A stretch of 64,000 bases of DNA, taken from the NCBI RefSeq assembly GCF_018991925.1, contig NW_024726235.1, positions 6,422,869-6,486,868 of the forward strand. The letters are read 5' to 3'. The position numbers and the translations under genes were made by a program. The notes under the pieces were generated by a model, which saw only the letters and a list, made by a program, of their open reading frames with translations, did no database searches and had not been told where the DNA came from. This document shows, piece after piece, positions 10,439-22,993 of this stretch. The first letter of the stretch is position 1. Each line of letters begins with the position of its first letter. The DNA comes from Homarus americanus. Lineage: Eukaryota; Arthropoda; Malacostraca; Decapoda; Nephropidae.

Positions 10439-10845
10439 ACATATGAGCATAAGAAAATAAGGAGTCTGCAATAGGCCGGTTGGCCTGTGCATGGCAGCTC
10501 CTGTCTAGAGTTACAACTACTCTAACATCCATGAATCTATCTAGCCTCCTTTTAAAACTTTCCAGCGTTCCAGCACTTACTACAAAGTTGCTAAGGTTGT
10601 TCCACTCGTCTACCAACCTATTTGTGAACCAGTTCCTCCCTATCTTCCTCCTAAACCTAAACTTATCCAACTTAAATCCGTTGCATCGAGTCCCATCCTG
10701 CTCGGATATTATAAGAACTTTATCTATATCTCCTTTAATGATTCCTTTCACCCACTTAAATACTTCTATCACATCTCCCCGCACTCTTCGTCTTTCTAGG
10801 GAATGAAAGTTTTGTTTCTTTAATCTATCTTGATATGCGGTACTT
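10439..10845 (-). pseudogene. CR1-type LINE C-terminal fragment with classic tail
   Basis: The minus strand reads LERRRVRGDVIEVFKWVKG, then FTNRLVDEWNNLSNFVVSAG and FKRRLDRFMD, the conserved end of CR1 ORF2. It is followed by a tail with GGCCAACCGGCCTATTGCAG and TTCTTATGCTCATATG, close to the common invertebrate CR1 3' end. It is a different subfamily from the copy at 7869-9848. The RT core is missing. Confidence 0.8.
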
Positions 10846-10864
10846 TTTTTTTTTACTGTGTGTA

Positions 10865-11170
10865 CATACCTGGAATTAGTTGATGGCTGTTCTACTAGAC
10901 GCCACAGTCTCAGGTTAAAGAAACTACGAACTGACAGAACTAACTTTTAGAGTGATAGTTGTCAACTTCTCAAATAATCTACCAGCGAATGTTATTAAGC
11001 CACATTAACACTGGAACATGTTCAGGTACAGTACGTTCAAGACCCTGTACAGTACGTGCCCAGTACTTTTTTGTCTTTTTTTTTTTTACGAGGATTAGCC
11101 CACCCGGGCACAGGTCACTAACCCACCTGAGCTACAAAGAACTGGCCGACCGTCCTACCGCCTAGTAAGC
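10865..11170 (+). pseudogene. Strongly diverged CR1-like LINE 3' fragment
   Basis: Aligned by eye with 9570-9830: CACAGTCTCAGGTTAAAGAA, GTTGTCAACTTCTCAAATAA, AACACTGGAACATGTTCAGG and TGCCCAGTACTT correspond. It has many stops and converges with the minus-strand fragment at 10439-10845. It ends in the interspersed motif at 11087-11130. Confidence 0.65.
11087..11130 (+). repeat. Interspersed motif, copy 1 of 3
   Basis: GATTAGCCCACCCGGGCACA then GGTCACTAACCCACCTGA. Other copies are at 24918-24972 (+) and 46121-46170 (-). Copies 1 and 2 are both preceded by CAGTACTTTTTT, and all three by a T-rich run (on their own strand). Confidence 0.75.
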
Positions 11171-11565
11171 TAACAAATGTCGAAAAGAAGTATTTTAATA
11201 GGTATTTAAGCAAAAGGTTTAAGACCTGAGCCTCCTCTTCTCCCGTAACAATAACAAACGCGTCAATGTACAGTATACCACTATATTTATGTCAAAGGCT
11301 AAGAAAAATCATTTTGAAATGTTATATATATTTTTTTTATTTATTACAGTATATTATGTCATAGTTGTATGGGAATTGTTATGACGTGAATTTAATTAGT
11401 GCAATATGGTTTGTTACAAAATAGAAAGGCTATTTACTGCAGTGTGGACAAAGCCACACGTTACCAGACTCTTATTTGAAGATACTGTTCTGTCAAGGCT
11501 GTACAATTCAGATTTAAAAATATTTTACTTGGATATGACGACAGAGTTACATGTATGATTGAATT

Positions 11566-11592
11566 TGTGTGTGTGTGTGTGTGTGTGTGTGT
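11566..11592. repeat. (GT)n microsatellite
   Basis: Perfect GT run. Confidence 0.95.
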
Positions 11593-11789
11593 AACGCCAA
11601 CATAATACGAACCATTAACCAGGCCAGTGTCGTTATTTTTTCTCTAATATTCTACACATTCAAAATCAATAATTATGTTTAATTTTACATAAGATAACTG
11701 TTACTCTGCCAATGCGCCAACACGTACCATTTACCGCTCCGTTCCTAGGGTGGTCCGCAGTGGTGAGATACTGTATGGGAGTACTGTAC

Positions 11790-12560
11790 TGTATATATCA
11801 TGATGCTGTGTTACGGGAAGATCACGATAGTTTCATGGAAGTACATAATAGTATTACAGGAAATAATGGCAGAACGAGGTAGTGCACAATGGCAGCCCAT
11901 CACTAGGGTACATCATGATGGTATATTATGGTGGCCTATCATGGTAATGTACTATTGGAGGCATATTATGGTAGGATATTACTATGGTATTCAGTGGTAG
12001 TTCACTCTTGAGAAATAAGGAATTATATCATGGTAATTCTCCTTAAATCATCATGGTAATTTTTCATATTAGTATATCAAGGGAGTGTAGAATGATATAA
12101 TGGTACTATAATGATTTTTGCTTCTTGGCGCTCTAACGCTGAAGTAAGTCATGGTACAAAATCATGAAAACACATCATGGTAGTTCCTCATATAAATGGA
12201 ACATTGAATACAATCATGGTAGAAGCAGTGCGATAAAAAGTATAATTGCAGTAACATAAATAGCTTTACACTAGGTATTACATCATGGTGATCGTATCAT
12301 GGTAATGCACAATAGTACGTTAAATCAATGCATCATGTCCTGTCCAATGTTATCCACATGGTTCACATCATGGTAGAGCACAATGGCATTGGTGTCTTAT
12401 GATAGTGTTGCATGATAGTACATTATAGTTTATCATGGTAATGTATAGAGACCTTGTGAAATACATCGTTTTAATAGTGTGCTAAAGGTGTACATCATAG
12501 TAAGTCATAAGTATTACTGAAATACACCATGACTGTAAAGTATGGTATCACGGTAAATAT
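11790..12560 (+). repeat. Decayed tandem repeat built on ATCATGGTA
   Basis: ATCATGGTA or a one-base variant recurs at irregular 20-80 bp spacing (for example near 11940, 12028, 12050, 12148, 12174, 12213, 12284, 12296, 12366, 12433). This is far above chance, but no exact period remains. Confidence 0.6.
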
Positions 12561-12608
12561 GATTTTAATACGTTACGGTACTTCCTTCCTAATAATATTT
12601 AGTGTATC

Positions 12609-12630
12609 ACACACACACACACACACACAC
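12609..12630. repeat. (AC)n microsatellite
   Basis: Perfect AC run next to a LINE tail. Confidence 0.95.
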
Positions 12631-12730
12631 TACTACTACTACTTTGCTGTCACTCGGAATCGAGCATGACGATCATCCAGCTATGATACACTTATATGAG
12701 TTAAGAAGGATGTCACCTTCATTGGTGAGT
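12631..12730 (-). mobile_element. LINE 3' tail fragment (zinc-finger LINE family, copy 1)
   Basis: The plus strand reads TACTACTACTACTTTGCTGT then CACTCGGAATCGAG and CATCCAGCTATGATAC, the reverse complement of the 3' end shared with the copies at 21347-22347 and 60082-60955. The (TAG)n end is typical of the family. It is flanked on both sides by AC runs. Confidence 0.8.
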
Positions 12731-13240
12731 TACAAACACACACACACACACACATGCGCCGAGAAATTACATAAACAATACTAACGCCCATGTAAATACA
12801 GCAAGGATCCTCCATATATAAAACATGGGCGACATTTTTATTCGTTGCCTCCCACAATTTTTACCCTAAAATAACATGCATTCTACTCACACTGTACACA
12901 AAGGGAACACAATACAATAGTCTTCACAAGTATTATCGCCACAACTGTTACGAGCCACAGTCGTACCCCTGAAATTCTTGTACCTTTTAACCATAAACAA
13001 AACCAACTCAGAATAACTCACTTGGGTAAAACAAAGGGGTAAGTGTGGATCTCAGTGTAAAAATCGGTCAATTTATTCTTTACAATATTTTGCTGACCAA
13101 GACACTGTTTGTTTTACTGTGAATAAATGTTTACTTAAATATCCCCAAATTTGGTAATGTCAAATGTATTTCCAACGTTTATAAGTAACTTGCAAAGTGT
13201 ACAGACATAAACCCATACTTAACATTTAAATTTTTTGAAT

Positions 13241-13243
<3 letters not shown>

Positions 13244-13333
<90 letters not shown>
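13244..13333. repeat. (TA)n microsatellite, about 45 units
   Basis: Perfect TA run of about 90 bp. Confidence 0.95.
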
Positions 13334-13334
<1 letters not shown>

Positions 13335-13335
<1 letters not shown>

Positions 13336-14560
13336 GTAGAGGCTGAACAATACATCTGGATGGCAGTATTTTTATACCAGTACAAATAAAACAAATTGAC
13401 AAGAAGGGATGATGCAGCGAGGCTCGTGGAGATGAGGGTGAGGTTGTAAATAAGTGTTTAACATATCTCAAGTAATACGTAAAATGGAATGCACAGAAGG
13501 GCCGTTTAACTTAACCACCACACAGAGAGGGGAATTTTCTCAAGACAGTCTACAGGTAAAAGAGGCGAGGCGACAGAGAATTAAGGATTCACAAGACGAT
13601 GGTTAAAACTGGAGGACTTAAAGGAGACAACACTGTTTCAACATGATAACTATGAGAATGTTTATTGAAATTATGTTGTAAAACAAAAACAAGTACACTG
13701 TATAACGTATCCGTTTGTCACAGTTGATACGGAAATTCGTGGGGGTGTAGTAAGTATTTTATGGAATGAAAGCTGCCGTAAGTAGGTAAGATAGGCTATA
13801 TATAACTAGTATCTCCTGTAATAGAAAGAACTGCATGTCAATTCTGCATTTAACGAGCAGATAAATAGCTGAAATTAAAGTAGAATACCGAAAAGTGGGG
13901 GAAAAATAAAGTGTGAATTATTGTATTAGGTGTGTTGCCTGCTGATGAAACACGGAATTGCGACATGAAGACAATGGAATGTTAGCAGCCGAGGCAGAAT
14001 TTCAAGGAAGGATGTGTTGTTGGGAGAATGCTGTGAGAGACATTAACTGGAAAATTCAGATTAAAGGAAAGGATATTCAAGTAAAATATAGGAGTGAATA
14101 TGCATGCATTTGTGGAGATGACAGTATGTAAGGCCTACAATGATAAAAAAGATAGTTGGTGAGACAAGAGGGTGTAGGTGCCGAGTAGGAGTGTAAGGAT
14201 TGAGTGAAGGCGAAAGTGTGAGAGGAGAGGACAGTTGTAACTTTTGCATCACCCATTCTGAAGTATAAAAGGAGAAGCCTCCAATAAATACTGATAGATA
14301 AGATATTATAATAATAAGGGCAACAAAATGATAAAACAATAATAGGGGTGTTGAAGTTCTGCCACAGATTCTTCATGATCCTGGGCGTGACCAGGACTCG
14401 ACCACCGTGGTGGAATTTATAATTAAATTTACTGTAAACTGCGTTGTCTCTGTGAGAAATCTGATTTTTTTACAAAGTCCACTATCTTATAGTAGGTGGT
14501 CTTAATTAAACAGGTACTTATAAAGTTCTTCTCGAGCACTGTTAACTCACCACTTGTACC
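13335..14560. other. Non-coding stretch downstream of the arrestin gene
   Basis: Unique AT-rich DNA. The ORFs here are short and have no recognisable motif. Confidence 0.5.
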
Positions 14561-14564
14561 TCAT

Positions 14565-15141
14565 AGGTGGCGGCACACTGGATATTTTTCTCCAAATAGG
14601 TTGCCCGTATTGCTAGGCGTTGGCCTTACGGCCCAACAAGCAGCAGGATTTCTGCTGTTGCGAGAAATGGACAACGGTTTGGTGTGGATCTTTGCTTTAT
14701 ATAATTTTAAGAAAATTTTGAAATAAATCATGAAACAATAATGATTTAAAATATGACACACAAATGGTGACATAATTCTATTTATTCGTCACTTTAAAAC
14801 TTTTATAGTATTATTAAATCATTATTCAGGGTCTTCTTTGACCAGCCAGCCGCCGCCACTTTTAAAGAAACTTCACGACGCACCTATTGTCTTTTCTTTA
14901 GCCTTTGCAGATGCCTAATTTGTTTCAGCAATTGAAGAACTATAGCACAATCCTGCAAGGCCTCAACTGTAGTAACGGGATCCATGGCGAACCTCGTCTA
15001 GACGCTTTGTTGTTGTTTTCGTTGCGCTGGGCAGACGCGCCAACAAAACATCCTGGTGTGACGCAAACGTCTCTTTGTTTTGCTGGCCGGACCATGTTTG
15101 CCAAACATGTTTACAGGAAAGTGCCCAGTGTGCCGCCACCT
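14565..15141. mobile_element. Putative non-autonomous DNA transposon with 17-bp perfect TIRs
   Basis: AGGTGGCGGCACACTGG at 14565-14581 is repeated as a perfect inverted copy at 15125-15141, 577 bp apart outside to outside. No transposase ORF lies inside. I could not define a convincing target-site duplication, so the superfamily is open. The right TIR ends only 45 bp from the arrestin stop codon, so the element probably lies in the arrestin 3' UTR. Confidence 0.65.
14781..14786 (-). promoter_or_regulatory. Candidate arrestin polyadenylation signal (AATAAA)
   Basis: This is the first AATAAA seen on the minus strand downstream of the arrestin stop, about 400 nt away. It lies inside the TIR-bounded element at 14565-15141. 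Whether it is used is inference. Confidence 0.4.
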
Positions 15142-15185
15142 TAAGTAACCCCACCATCAAAACAAGAACCATCATCGTGGATGTT

Positions 15186-15407
15186 CTATTTCTTTTTGGC
15201 TTCTTCATCACGAAGTGGCGGGTAAGAAGCCTCCTTGGCGAACACCTCGTCCTCCTTCGCCTGAGTCTCCGCCTGGGTCTTGTCCACGGACTCTTGTGAC
15301 TTTTGGGTGCCCATCAGCAGGTCGGACATGGACATCCTACGGCACTCCTCGATCACCAGCCGCGTCGTCTCGTCTAAGCTCTCCTGCCTCCCGTCCTTCA
15401 CTAAGGC
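15186..15407 (-). CDS. Arrestin terminal coding exon (residues 354-426 and stop)
   Basis: Acceptor TGTGTTTGTGCAG, stop TAG at 15188-15186. It encodes the C-tail, rich in Glu, Asp, Gln and Lys and ending EEAKKK. It has RxxS sites at GRQES (S363) and RRMS (S379). The canonical AP-2 adaptor motif and clathrin box of beta-arrestins are not present; [10 protein letters not shown] is the closest remnant. Confidence 0.92.
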   Translation of the reverse strand, partial: ALVKDGRQESLDETTRLVIEECRRMSMSDLLMGTQKSQESVDKTQAETQAKEDEVFAKEASYPPLRDEEAKKK

Positions 15408-15647
15408 CTGCACAAACACATATAACACTTTATAAGGCGGCGCTGTTCACCAGGCATAAGCTTAATAGACAATCACACAACAGTTAACAAAATTAACAGT
15501 AACACAATATTCGTAAATGTAAAATAACGGCCCGAGTAGAATAGTGAGGAACACACCTGAAACCAAACCTGCAGTCAGGAACAAACGTCTGTAACTATAC
15601 CCTCTCCAACTATTAGTGTTATTTTTTTAAATATTATTGTTATTATA

Positions 15648-15738
<91 letters not shown>

Positions 15739-16964
15739 GTGTACCGTTAATGTAAGCTTAACATACAAATGTCATCAACCTGGAACAGGAACAGGGTTTA
15801 TCCCGGACAATACACATTTAAGAAGAAAATAAAAAAAAGTACTTAATTTATTCACACTCATTAAATACAACAACAGAAAGATAATTACACAGTTTAATTG
15901 TGGTCGGTAAAAAGGATCTTAGCCAATGAGCTGTGCCATATCAAGGGTACCTTTACAAACTAGGGACACATCCTCTCTAACTGGTGAGTTACCTGAGGCG
16001 CGATACAGTGCTGGTGTTATCGTCTATAGAAGTGGGTGGAAATTGGTGAAGTAAATCTTGTGAACCGTGGAGAGAGAAATAATATTTCTTTCATATAACT
16101 AGCAATTTAGGATAGCTATACAAACTACATTTTGGGATATCTTGTTCAACAGTTCATAACTGTTATCAGTAATAATAAAACAATTGAAGTCGCAACAGCA
16201 ATATACAAATAGCCCCGCCACTTACCAGGTAGTCATCAGGGGGCGGATTCATGAGTGTGAAGGGTGCCTCGGCGATGAGCTCCCCGGCCAGGGTGCCCAT
16301 AGTGAGCTTGACGCGCACCACGTACGACACCACCACCCCGAACTGGTCACGGTGGCTTGGGTTGGTGAACCTGTCATACGCAACACCTGTTACTACCTCC
16401 ACCTGATAACATTACCTGTTTGTTGAGCTAAATAGCAGCCATTCTTTCAGGTTCTACAGTGGTTTGACTCTGTGCTGCAATAAAGAATATTTATCAATCC
16501 GAGTGTTATAAGTCATATAAGGAGCAAGTGGAACTGAAAATTGTCAAGGTGGAAGCTTATAAACAATATCATCAGCTGCACCAACTATGATCGTGGAGAC
16601 CACACCTGCAGTGATTCATGGAGTTCAGGTCTGCCGGCACATCATGCCAAAGTAAACTCTGTTGTTGATGTTTATAATGACTAAAACTCTGACAGTGAAA
16701 AAGACTCAAAGTGACTACACTGTGGTTTAGGTGGAGCAAAAAATGTTTGCTGGTATCAGGAACGTCTTAGTAGCTTAGCTATTGCCTCAGTGTAAGTCCC
16801 AGATAAGGTCATGGTGATCCAGAAATTATCCCAATAAATCATACAATACCTTAAAGACTTGAGGATAAATTCTCACTGATCCACATAAATCTTAAATGAG
16901 ATTGATTAGCTCTTATTGACTCATACAAGACAAAGATTCCTTAAATAGGTTCTCACTAACTCAC

Positions 16965-17030
<66 letters not shown>

Positions 17031-20000
17031 TGATAAAATCACAAGGGAAAATGGAAACAACGGAGCACCTTAGCTTTCGTCTTTATTCAAGACATCTTCA
17101 GAGCTCCCAATTAATCATATACGACGCTGATGACTTAAATAAGTTATCACTGACTCACAGACAACTTATACGGTGACTTACAGAGTGGAGGAAGCAAGGT
17201 TGGTGTCCTCCACCTTAAGTCTCCCCTCCATGGCGATGCCTCGACGCTGGCGGTGGTCCTTCAGGGTAGGGGAGAGCCGGAAGGTCCTGGTGAGTGAGGA
17301 CCCCGGCACCACTGGACACCCAACTCTAGGCAAGGACAAGTAGGAGACACACACGGGTTACTGACGAGTTGTAGGGGAGTGGAACGGGGATTTACAGGTA
17401 TAGCGGAGAATAAGCGAAAAAATGGGTTCTATTAGGGAGTGTAGCGGAGGTTTAGTGAAGAAATGGGTTCTATTAGAGAGAATAGCGGAGGCTTAGTGAA
17501 GAAATGGGTTCTATTAGAGAGTATAGCGGAGGTTTAGTGAATAACTGGGTTCTTATAAGAAGGTCGTTCAGATATCTAGACGGTCAGTCCCTCGTAAAGA
17601 TCTTCAAGAGTGAAGTGCTTCCCCATCTGGGGTACTGTCACCCCATCTGGTCCCCGAGATATGCTAGGGACTGTCAGCTGGTTGAAAATGTTCAAAGGAG
17701 GGCCACCAGACTGGTGCCTGCACTTCGGCACCTCAACTACCCTGAGAGATTGGAGCGCCTGAACGTGCCGAGCTTATATTACAGACGGGCAAAGGTGACC
17801 TAATTGAGGTGTATAAGCATCTCAAGGGGCACTACTCAGTCGAGTGTCCTTACTTGGAGCTGGCGGACACTCGCCCCACAAGGAGTCACAGCTCACGATT
17901 GAAGAAGCCGCAAGTCCAGAAAACAGTGAGAACAAACTTTTTCGGGGCGAGAGTTGTGAACTCTTGGAACAATCTACCAAAAAGTGTTGTGACGGCACCG
18001 AGTGTGAGCTCTTTCAAGACAAGACTTGACCAACACTGGAGCAGGTTCAGGTACATTTAGGAGCCGGTGCATGCCCAGTACTTGCCAACAGTGCGTAACA
18101 GAGACGTAACCGATCGCCCAAGTGGCTAACAAGCCGATCATTTGGTGAAGAGGATAAAAGAAAGAGAAAAGTAACAGAGACGTGACCGACCGCCCTAGTG
18201 GCTAACGAGCCGATCAGTGGTGAAGAGGAAAAAAGTAAAAAAGTGAAAGCCTATTAGAGAGTATAGCGGAGGTTTAGTAAAGAAATGGGTTCTATTAGGG
18301 AGTATAGCGGAGGTTTAGTGAAGAAATGGGTTCTATTAGGGAGTATAGCGGAGGTTTAGTAAAGAAATGGGTTCTATTAGGGAGTATAGCGGAGGTTTAG
18401 TGAAGAAATGGGTTCTATTAGGGAGTATAGCGGAATAGGTTCTATTAAAGAAATGGGTTCTATTAGGGAGTATAGCGGAGGTTTAGTGAAGAAATGGGTT
18501 CTATTAGGGAGTATAGCGGAGGTTTAGTGAAGAAATGGGTTCTATTAGGGAGTATAGCGGAGGTTTAGTGAAGAAATGGGTTCTATTAGGGAGTATAGCG
18601 GAGGTTTAGTGAAGAAATGGGTTCTATTAGGGAGTATAGCGGAGGTTTAGTAAAGAAATGGGTTCTATTAGGGAGTATAGCGGAGGTTTAGTGAAGAAAT
18701 GGGTTCTATTAGGGAGTATAGCGGAGGTTTAGTGAAGAAATGGGTTCTATTAGGGAGTATAGCGGAGGTTTAGTAAAGAAATGGGTTCTATTAGGGAGTA
18801 TAGCGGAGTTTAGTGAAGAAATGGGGAGTATAGCGGAGGTTTATGAAGGTTCTATTAGGGAAGTGGGTTCTATTAGGGAGTATAGCGGAGGTTTAGTGAA
18901 GAAATGGGTTCTATTAGGGAGTATAGCGGAGGTTTAGTAAATAAATGGGTTCTATTAGGGAGTATAGCGGAGGTTTAGTGAAGAAATGGGTTCTATTAGG
19001 GAGTATAGCGGAGGTTTAGTGAAGAAATGGGTTCTATTAGGGAGTATAGCGGAGGTTTAGTAAATAAATGGGTTCTATTAGGGAGTATAGCGGAGGTTTA
19101 GTGAAGAAATGGGTTCTATTAGGGAGTATAGCGGAGGTTTAGTGAAGAAATGGGTTCTATTAGGGAGTATAGCGGAGGTTTAGTAAATAAATGGGTTCTA
19201 TTAGGGAGTATAGCGGAGGTTTAGTGAAGAAATGGGTTCTATTAGGGAGTATAGCGGAGGTTTAGTGAAGAAATGGGTTCTATTAGGGAGTATAGCGAGA
19301 GGTTTAGTAAGTTTAGAAAATGGGTTCTATTAGGGAGTATAGCGGAGGTTTAGTAAATAAATGGGTTCTATTAGTAGCGGAGGTTTAGTGAAGAAATGGG
19401 TTCTATTAGGGAGTATAGCGGAGGTTTAGTAAATAAATGGGTTCTATTAGGGAGTATAGCGGAGGTTTAGTAAATAAATGGGTTCTATTAGGGAGTATAG
19501 CGGAGGCTTAGTGAAGAAATGGGTTCTATTAGGGAGTATAGCGGAGGTTTAGTAAATAAATGGGTTCTATTAGGAGTATAGCGGAGTGAAGATGGGTTCT
19601 ATTAGTAGCGGAGGTTTAGTGAAGAAATGGGTTCTATTAGGGAGTATAGCGGAGGTTTAGTAAATAAATGGGTTCTATTAGGGAGTATAGCGGAGGTTTA
19701 GTGAAGAAATGGGTTCTATTAGGGAGTATAGCGGAGGTTTAGTGAAGAAATGGGTTCTATTAGGGAGTATAGCGGAGGTTTAGTGAAGAAATGGGTTCTA
19801 TTAGGGAGTATAGCGGAGGTTTAGTGAAGAAATGGGTTCTATTAGGGAGAATAGCGGAGGTTTAGCATAGAAAATGAACCTTGTTAGATATTATAAAGAA
19901 AGTTTAAAAATAATCTGAGGTGGGGCTCAGCAAAAAAACTCGATCAAGGGTTCAGAGAAACAAAAATGGTATTTTAGGGATTAGATTGGCGAGATAAGAG

Positions 20001-20056
20001 GTCTGAAGGGAGTTTTATGGGGTACAGTGGAGGCATGAGATTTAGACATGGGTTGC

Positions 20057-20124
<68 letters not shown>

Positions 20125-22346
20125 ACAGTGGTAACTTTGCAGTCATCTTGAAATACCTTTGAAACTTTTTTTTGGCTTCCTACCCCGTAGCTATCCACAA
20201 ACCCCATTCACCCTTCCCACCCGATGCGTACACATGTGTAGACACCCGTGTGTGTATATATGAGTTTGTCAATTTTATCTACACATGTGTACATACTTAT
20301 GGGAGTGTCTACTTGTTCGTATCTACACATGTTTACATCTGCATGTGGTTTGGCATATATATATATATATATATAGTGTGTGTTTGTGTGGAACAGCATC
20401 TGTGTGTGCATTTCATCTTACTTTATGAGTGATGAATGTTTGGGCTAGATGAATGTAAATTTAATTCAATTGAGGGTTGAAGACTGTATGCAAATGAACA
20501 CGTTACCAGGGGCTGTTGACAGCCTGGTCCTCAGATTGAACCTGAAGTAATTAGCAACAAGAATCCGCTTAACGGTGTTGTTGAGTGGATCAATGAACGA
20601 AAAGTGTCCGATTAATATGTTGTCGGTTGTTGAAGGTCAGCAGTGAGAGGATCAACCTTGGATTCGTCTGTAACGGTAGAAGCGTGCATCTTCTCTATTT
20701 CGTATGGTAATTTCTAGCAACTAACAGCAGCGCACATCCCGCCAAATAATAACGGAAATCGTTGAAAAGGGCGTCATGAGTGTATAATTGTCCAGTTTTT
20801 TCTCTGTAGGAAATTTTGATTTTTTTTTTAATTTCAAAGGGTGTGCGTCATGTCCGGAAAATTTAGAGTAAAGATAGAGTGTCTAGACAAACCACAGAGG
20901 AAAATTCGTTCAAGGACTGACACATGGATGGTCGCACAGATGACACCTTCGCCTGTGTTCCTTTTCGGGATGCAGGACTTGAAGGAAAACGACAATTCAA
21001 ATCCTTTTCAAGGGGAGCAGGATACTGTGACAAAACGCAGGTCATATAAAAGTAGTTGAAAATTTTGTATGTGGAGGAATATTAATACTTTGCCAGCGTC
21101 CCTTTACCGCACCATAGTCCCGCGTCAGCAGTAACAGTGGCGCTCCTCCACAATTGCCTTCTTCTCCTCAAAGGAGCTGAGTGGCGTCGAGGGCCCCTGG
21201 CCTTTATCACATTTTGTAGGTATCTTTAGCCTTGTTCAGTCAATTATCGTGGAAAGTCAGAGAAAGTTAAAAAGTAAAACAGCTACAATGAGTGAAGAAA
21301 TTCTAGTACTGATGAATGTTTACATAAACCGTTAATTATTATTATTACACTACTACTTTGCTGTCACTCGGAATCGAGTATGACAATCATCCAGCTATGA
21401 TACGATGATATGAGTTTTAATGATGTCACCTTCGTTGATGAGCTCTGAGGTGACTAAAGAGGCTGATACGGGACCGGCAGGGCCGTCCACAGATGCTGCA
21501 CGGGTGGACGGCTGCATCAAGGGCGGCAGCGTCTTTCCGGGGCTGGCGCTTGTCTGCTTCGGTATGCAGTCGAGCTAATTCGAAAGTATTGACACCTCGT
21601 GTGGTGCTCTTCCAAGCGTTACGGTGTGGAGTAATCATCTCCCAAACGAGGGGGTCGATTTGGCACTTTTTTAGGTTTGTCTTAAGACTGTCCTTTTACC
21701 TTTTCAGTTGCCCGCCAGCGTTACGTTTACCATTCGTTAGGTGACTGTAAAGTAGCTGCTTTGGTACTTTACTGTCGTCCATGTGGGAAACATGGCCAGT
21801 CCAACGTAGTTCTTCATGGACAATCGTAGCCTCGATGCTCCTACAGTTGGTGTGAGCGAGAATACTGGCAATTGTTCTTTTATCATCCCAACGAACCCGG
21901 AGAATGGAACATAGACTACGTTGGTGAAAGTTTTCAAGTGCCTTGAGGTGCCTCTTGTATGTGACCCCATGTCTCGCTGCCATACAGCAGCGGTTAGCAA
22001 AGATCATCTCAGTGGTGCCACGTGATGCTCTAAAGCCACATTTAGATTCTGGGAGGAAGAAGTCTGTTTAGGAGAACTCGGGCGATAATCTTGCCAGCTG
22101 TGGACATCAGTAAGATCCCGCGGTAGTTGCCACAGTCTGACAGGTCTCCCTTGTTCTTATAAACATTGACGATGGAGGCGTCTTTAAGAGCTTGGGGGTA
22201 ATTTACCCTTTTCCCATATATTCTCCAGGAGAGAGTGGAGACGGCTGGTAAGCAGAAGTCCTCCTGCTTTATACACCTCGGCTGGGATTCCATCAGGCCC
22301 TGAGGCTTTGTTATGTTTCATCTGCTGGAAGGCAGTAGCTACTTCA

Positions 22347-22417
<71 letters not shown>

Positions 22418-22962
22418 GTACAGGGTGAGCATAAAGTCTTTCCCTGATTATGAAAAATCATATCTAGAAGACCATTCTAGATAGAAGCATGAATGTTGTA
22501 GCATTGTGTAGACGAATTCATAGATTTTTTTCATGCATATTTTAAGCTGCAAAAACTGTATGTTTGTACCTAGCATATGTTTTATGTAATAAATGTTTGT
22601 AATCAAGGAAAGACTTTATGCTCACTTAGAGGTGTCCTGGTCTTGTGTTCTCTATACGTGGAGTTCCCTCACAAGAGTACCCATACAGGAATAACCCCCC
22701 CCCCCCTACGCCCCTTAGTCAGGAAGTCCCACAAGATGGGAGACCTTCAGAGGTTGGTTAACCATTCCATCATATAAATAACTCACCAGTGGCATGATAT
22801 AGATATGCATCCTCACCTACACCTAACTAAATCTTCATTCCCTCCTACACTTTTACCTACACCTACAACTTCCCCAATGCCTGAGTGTTAGGTGTTTGTA
22901 GGGCCTCCCCCACATCTCTCAGTTCTGAAGTGTCTCAGTATGGCGCGTCGTCTCTTGTGTTT

Positions 22963-22993
<31 letters not shown>

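Noticed and set aside
13244..13333. TA-rich run as promoter (TATA)
   Set aside because: Pure microsatellite, far from any start and with no downstream gene in the right direction.
21110..21205. Possible minus-strand exon ([17 protein letters not shown] then stop)
   Set aside because: A CAG precedes it and it looks protein-like, but it is very short, does not fit the arrestin frame and has no family match.
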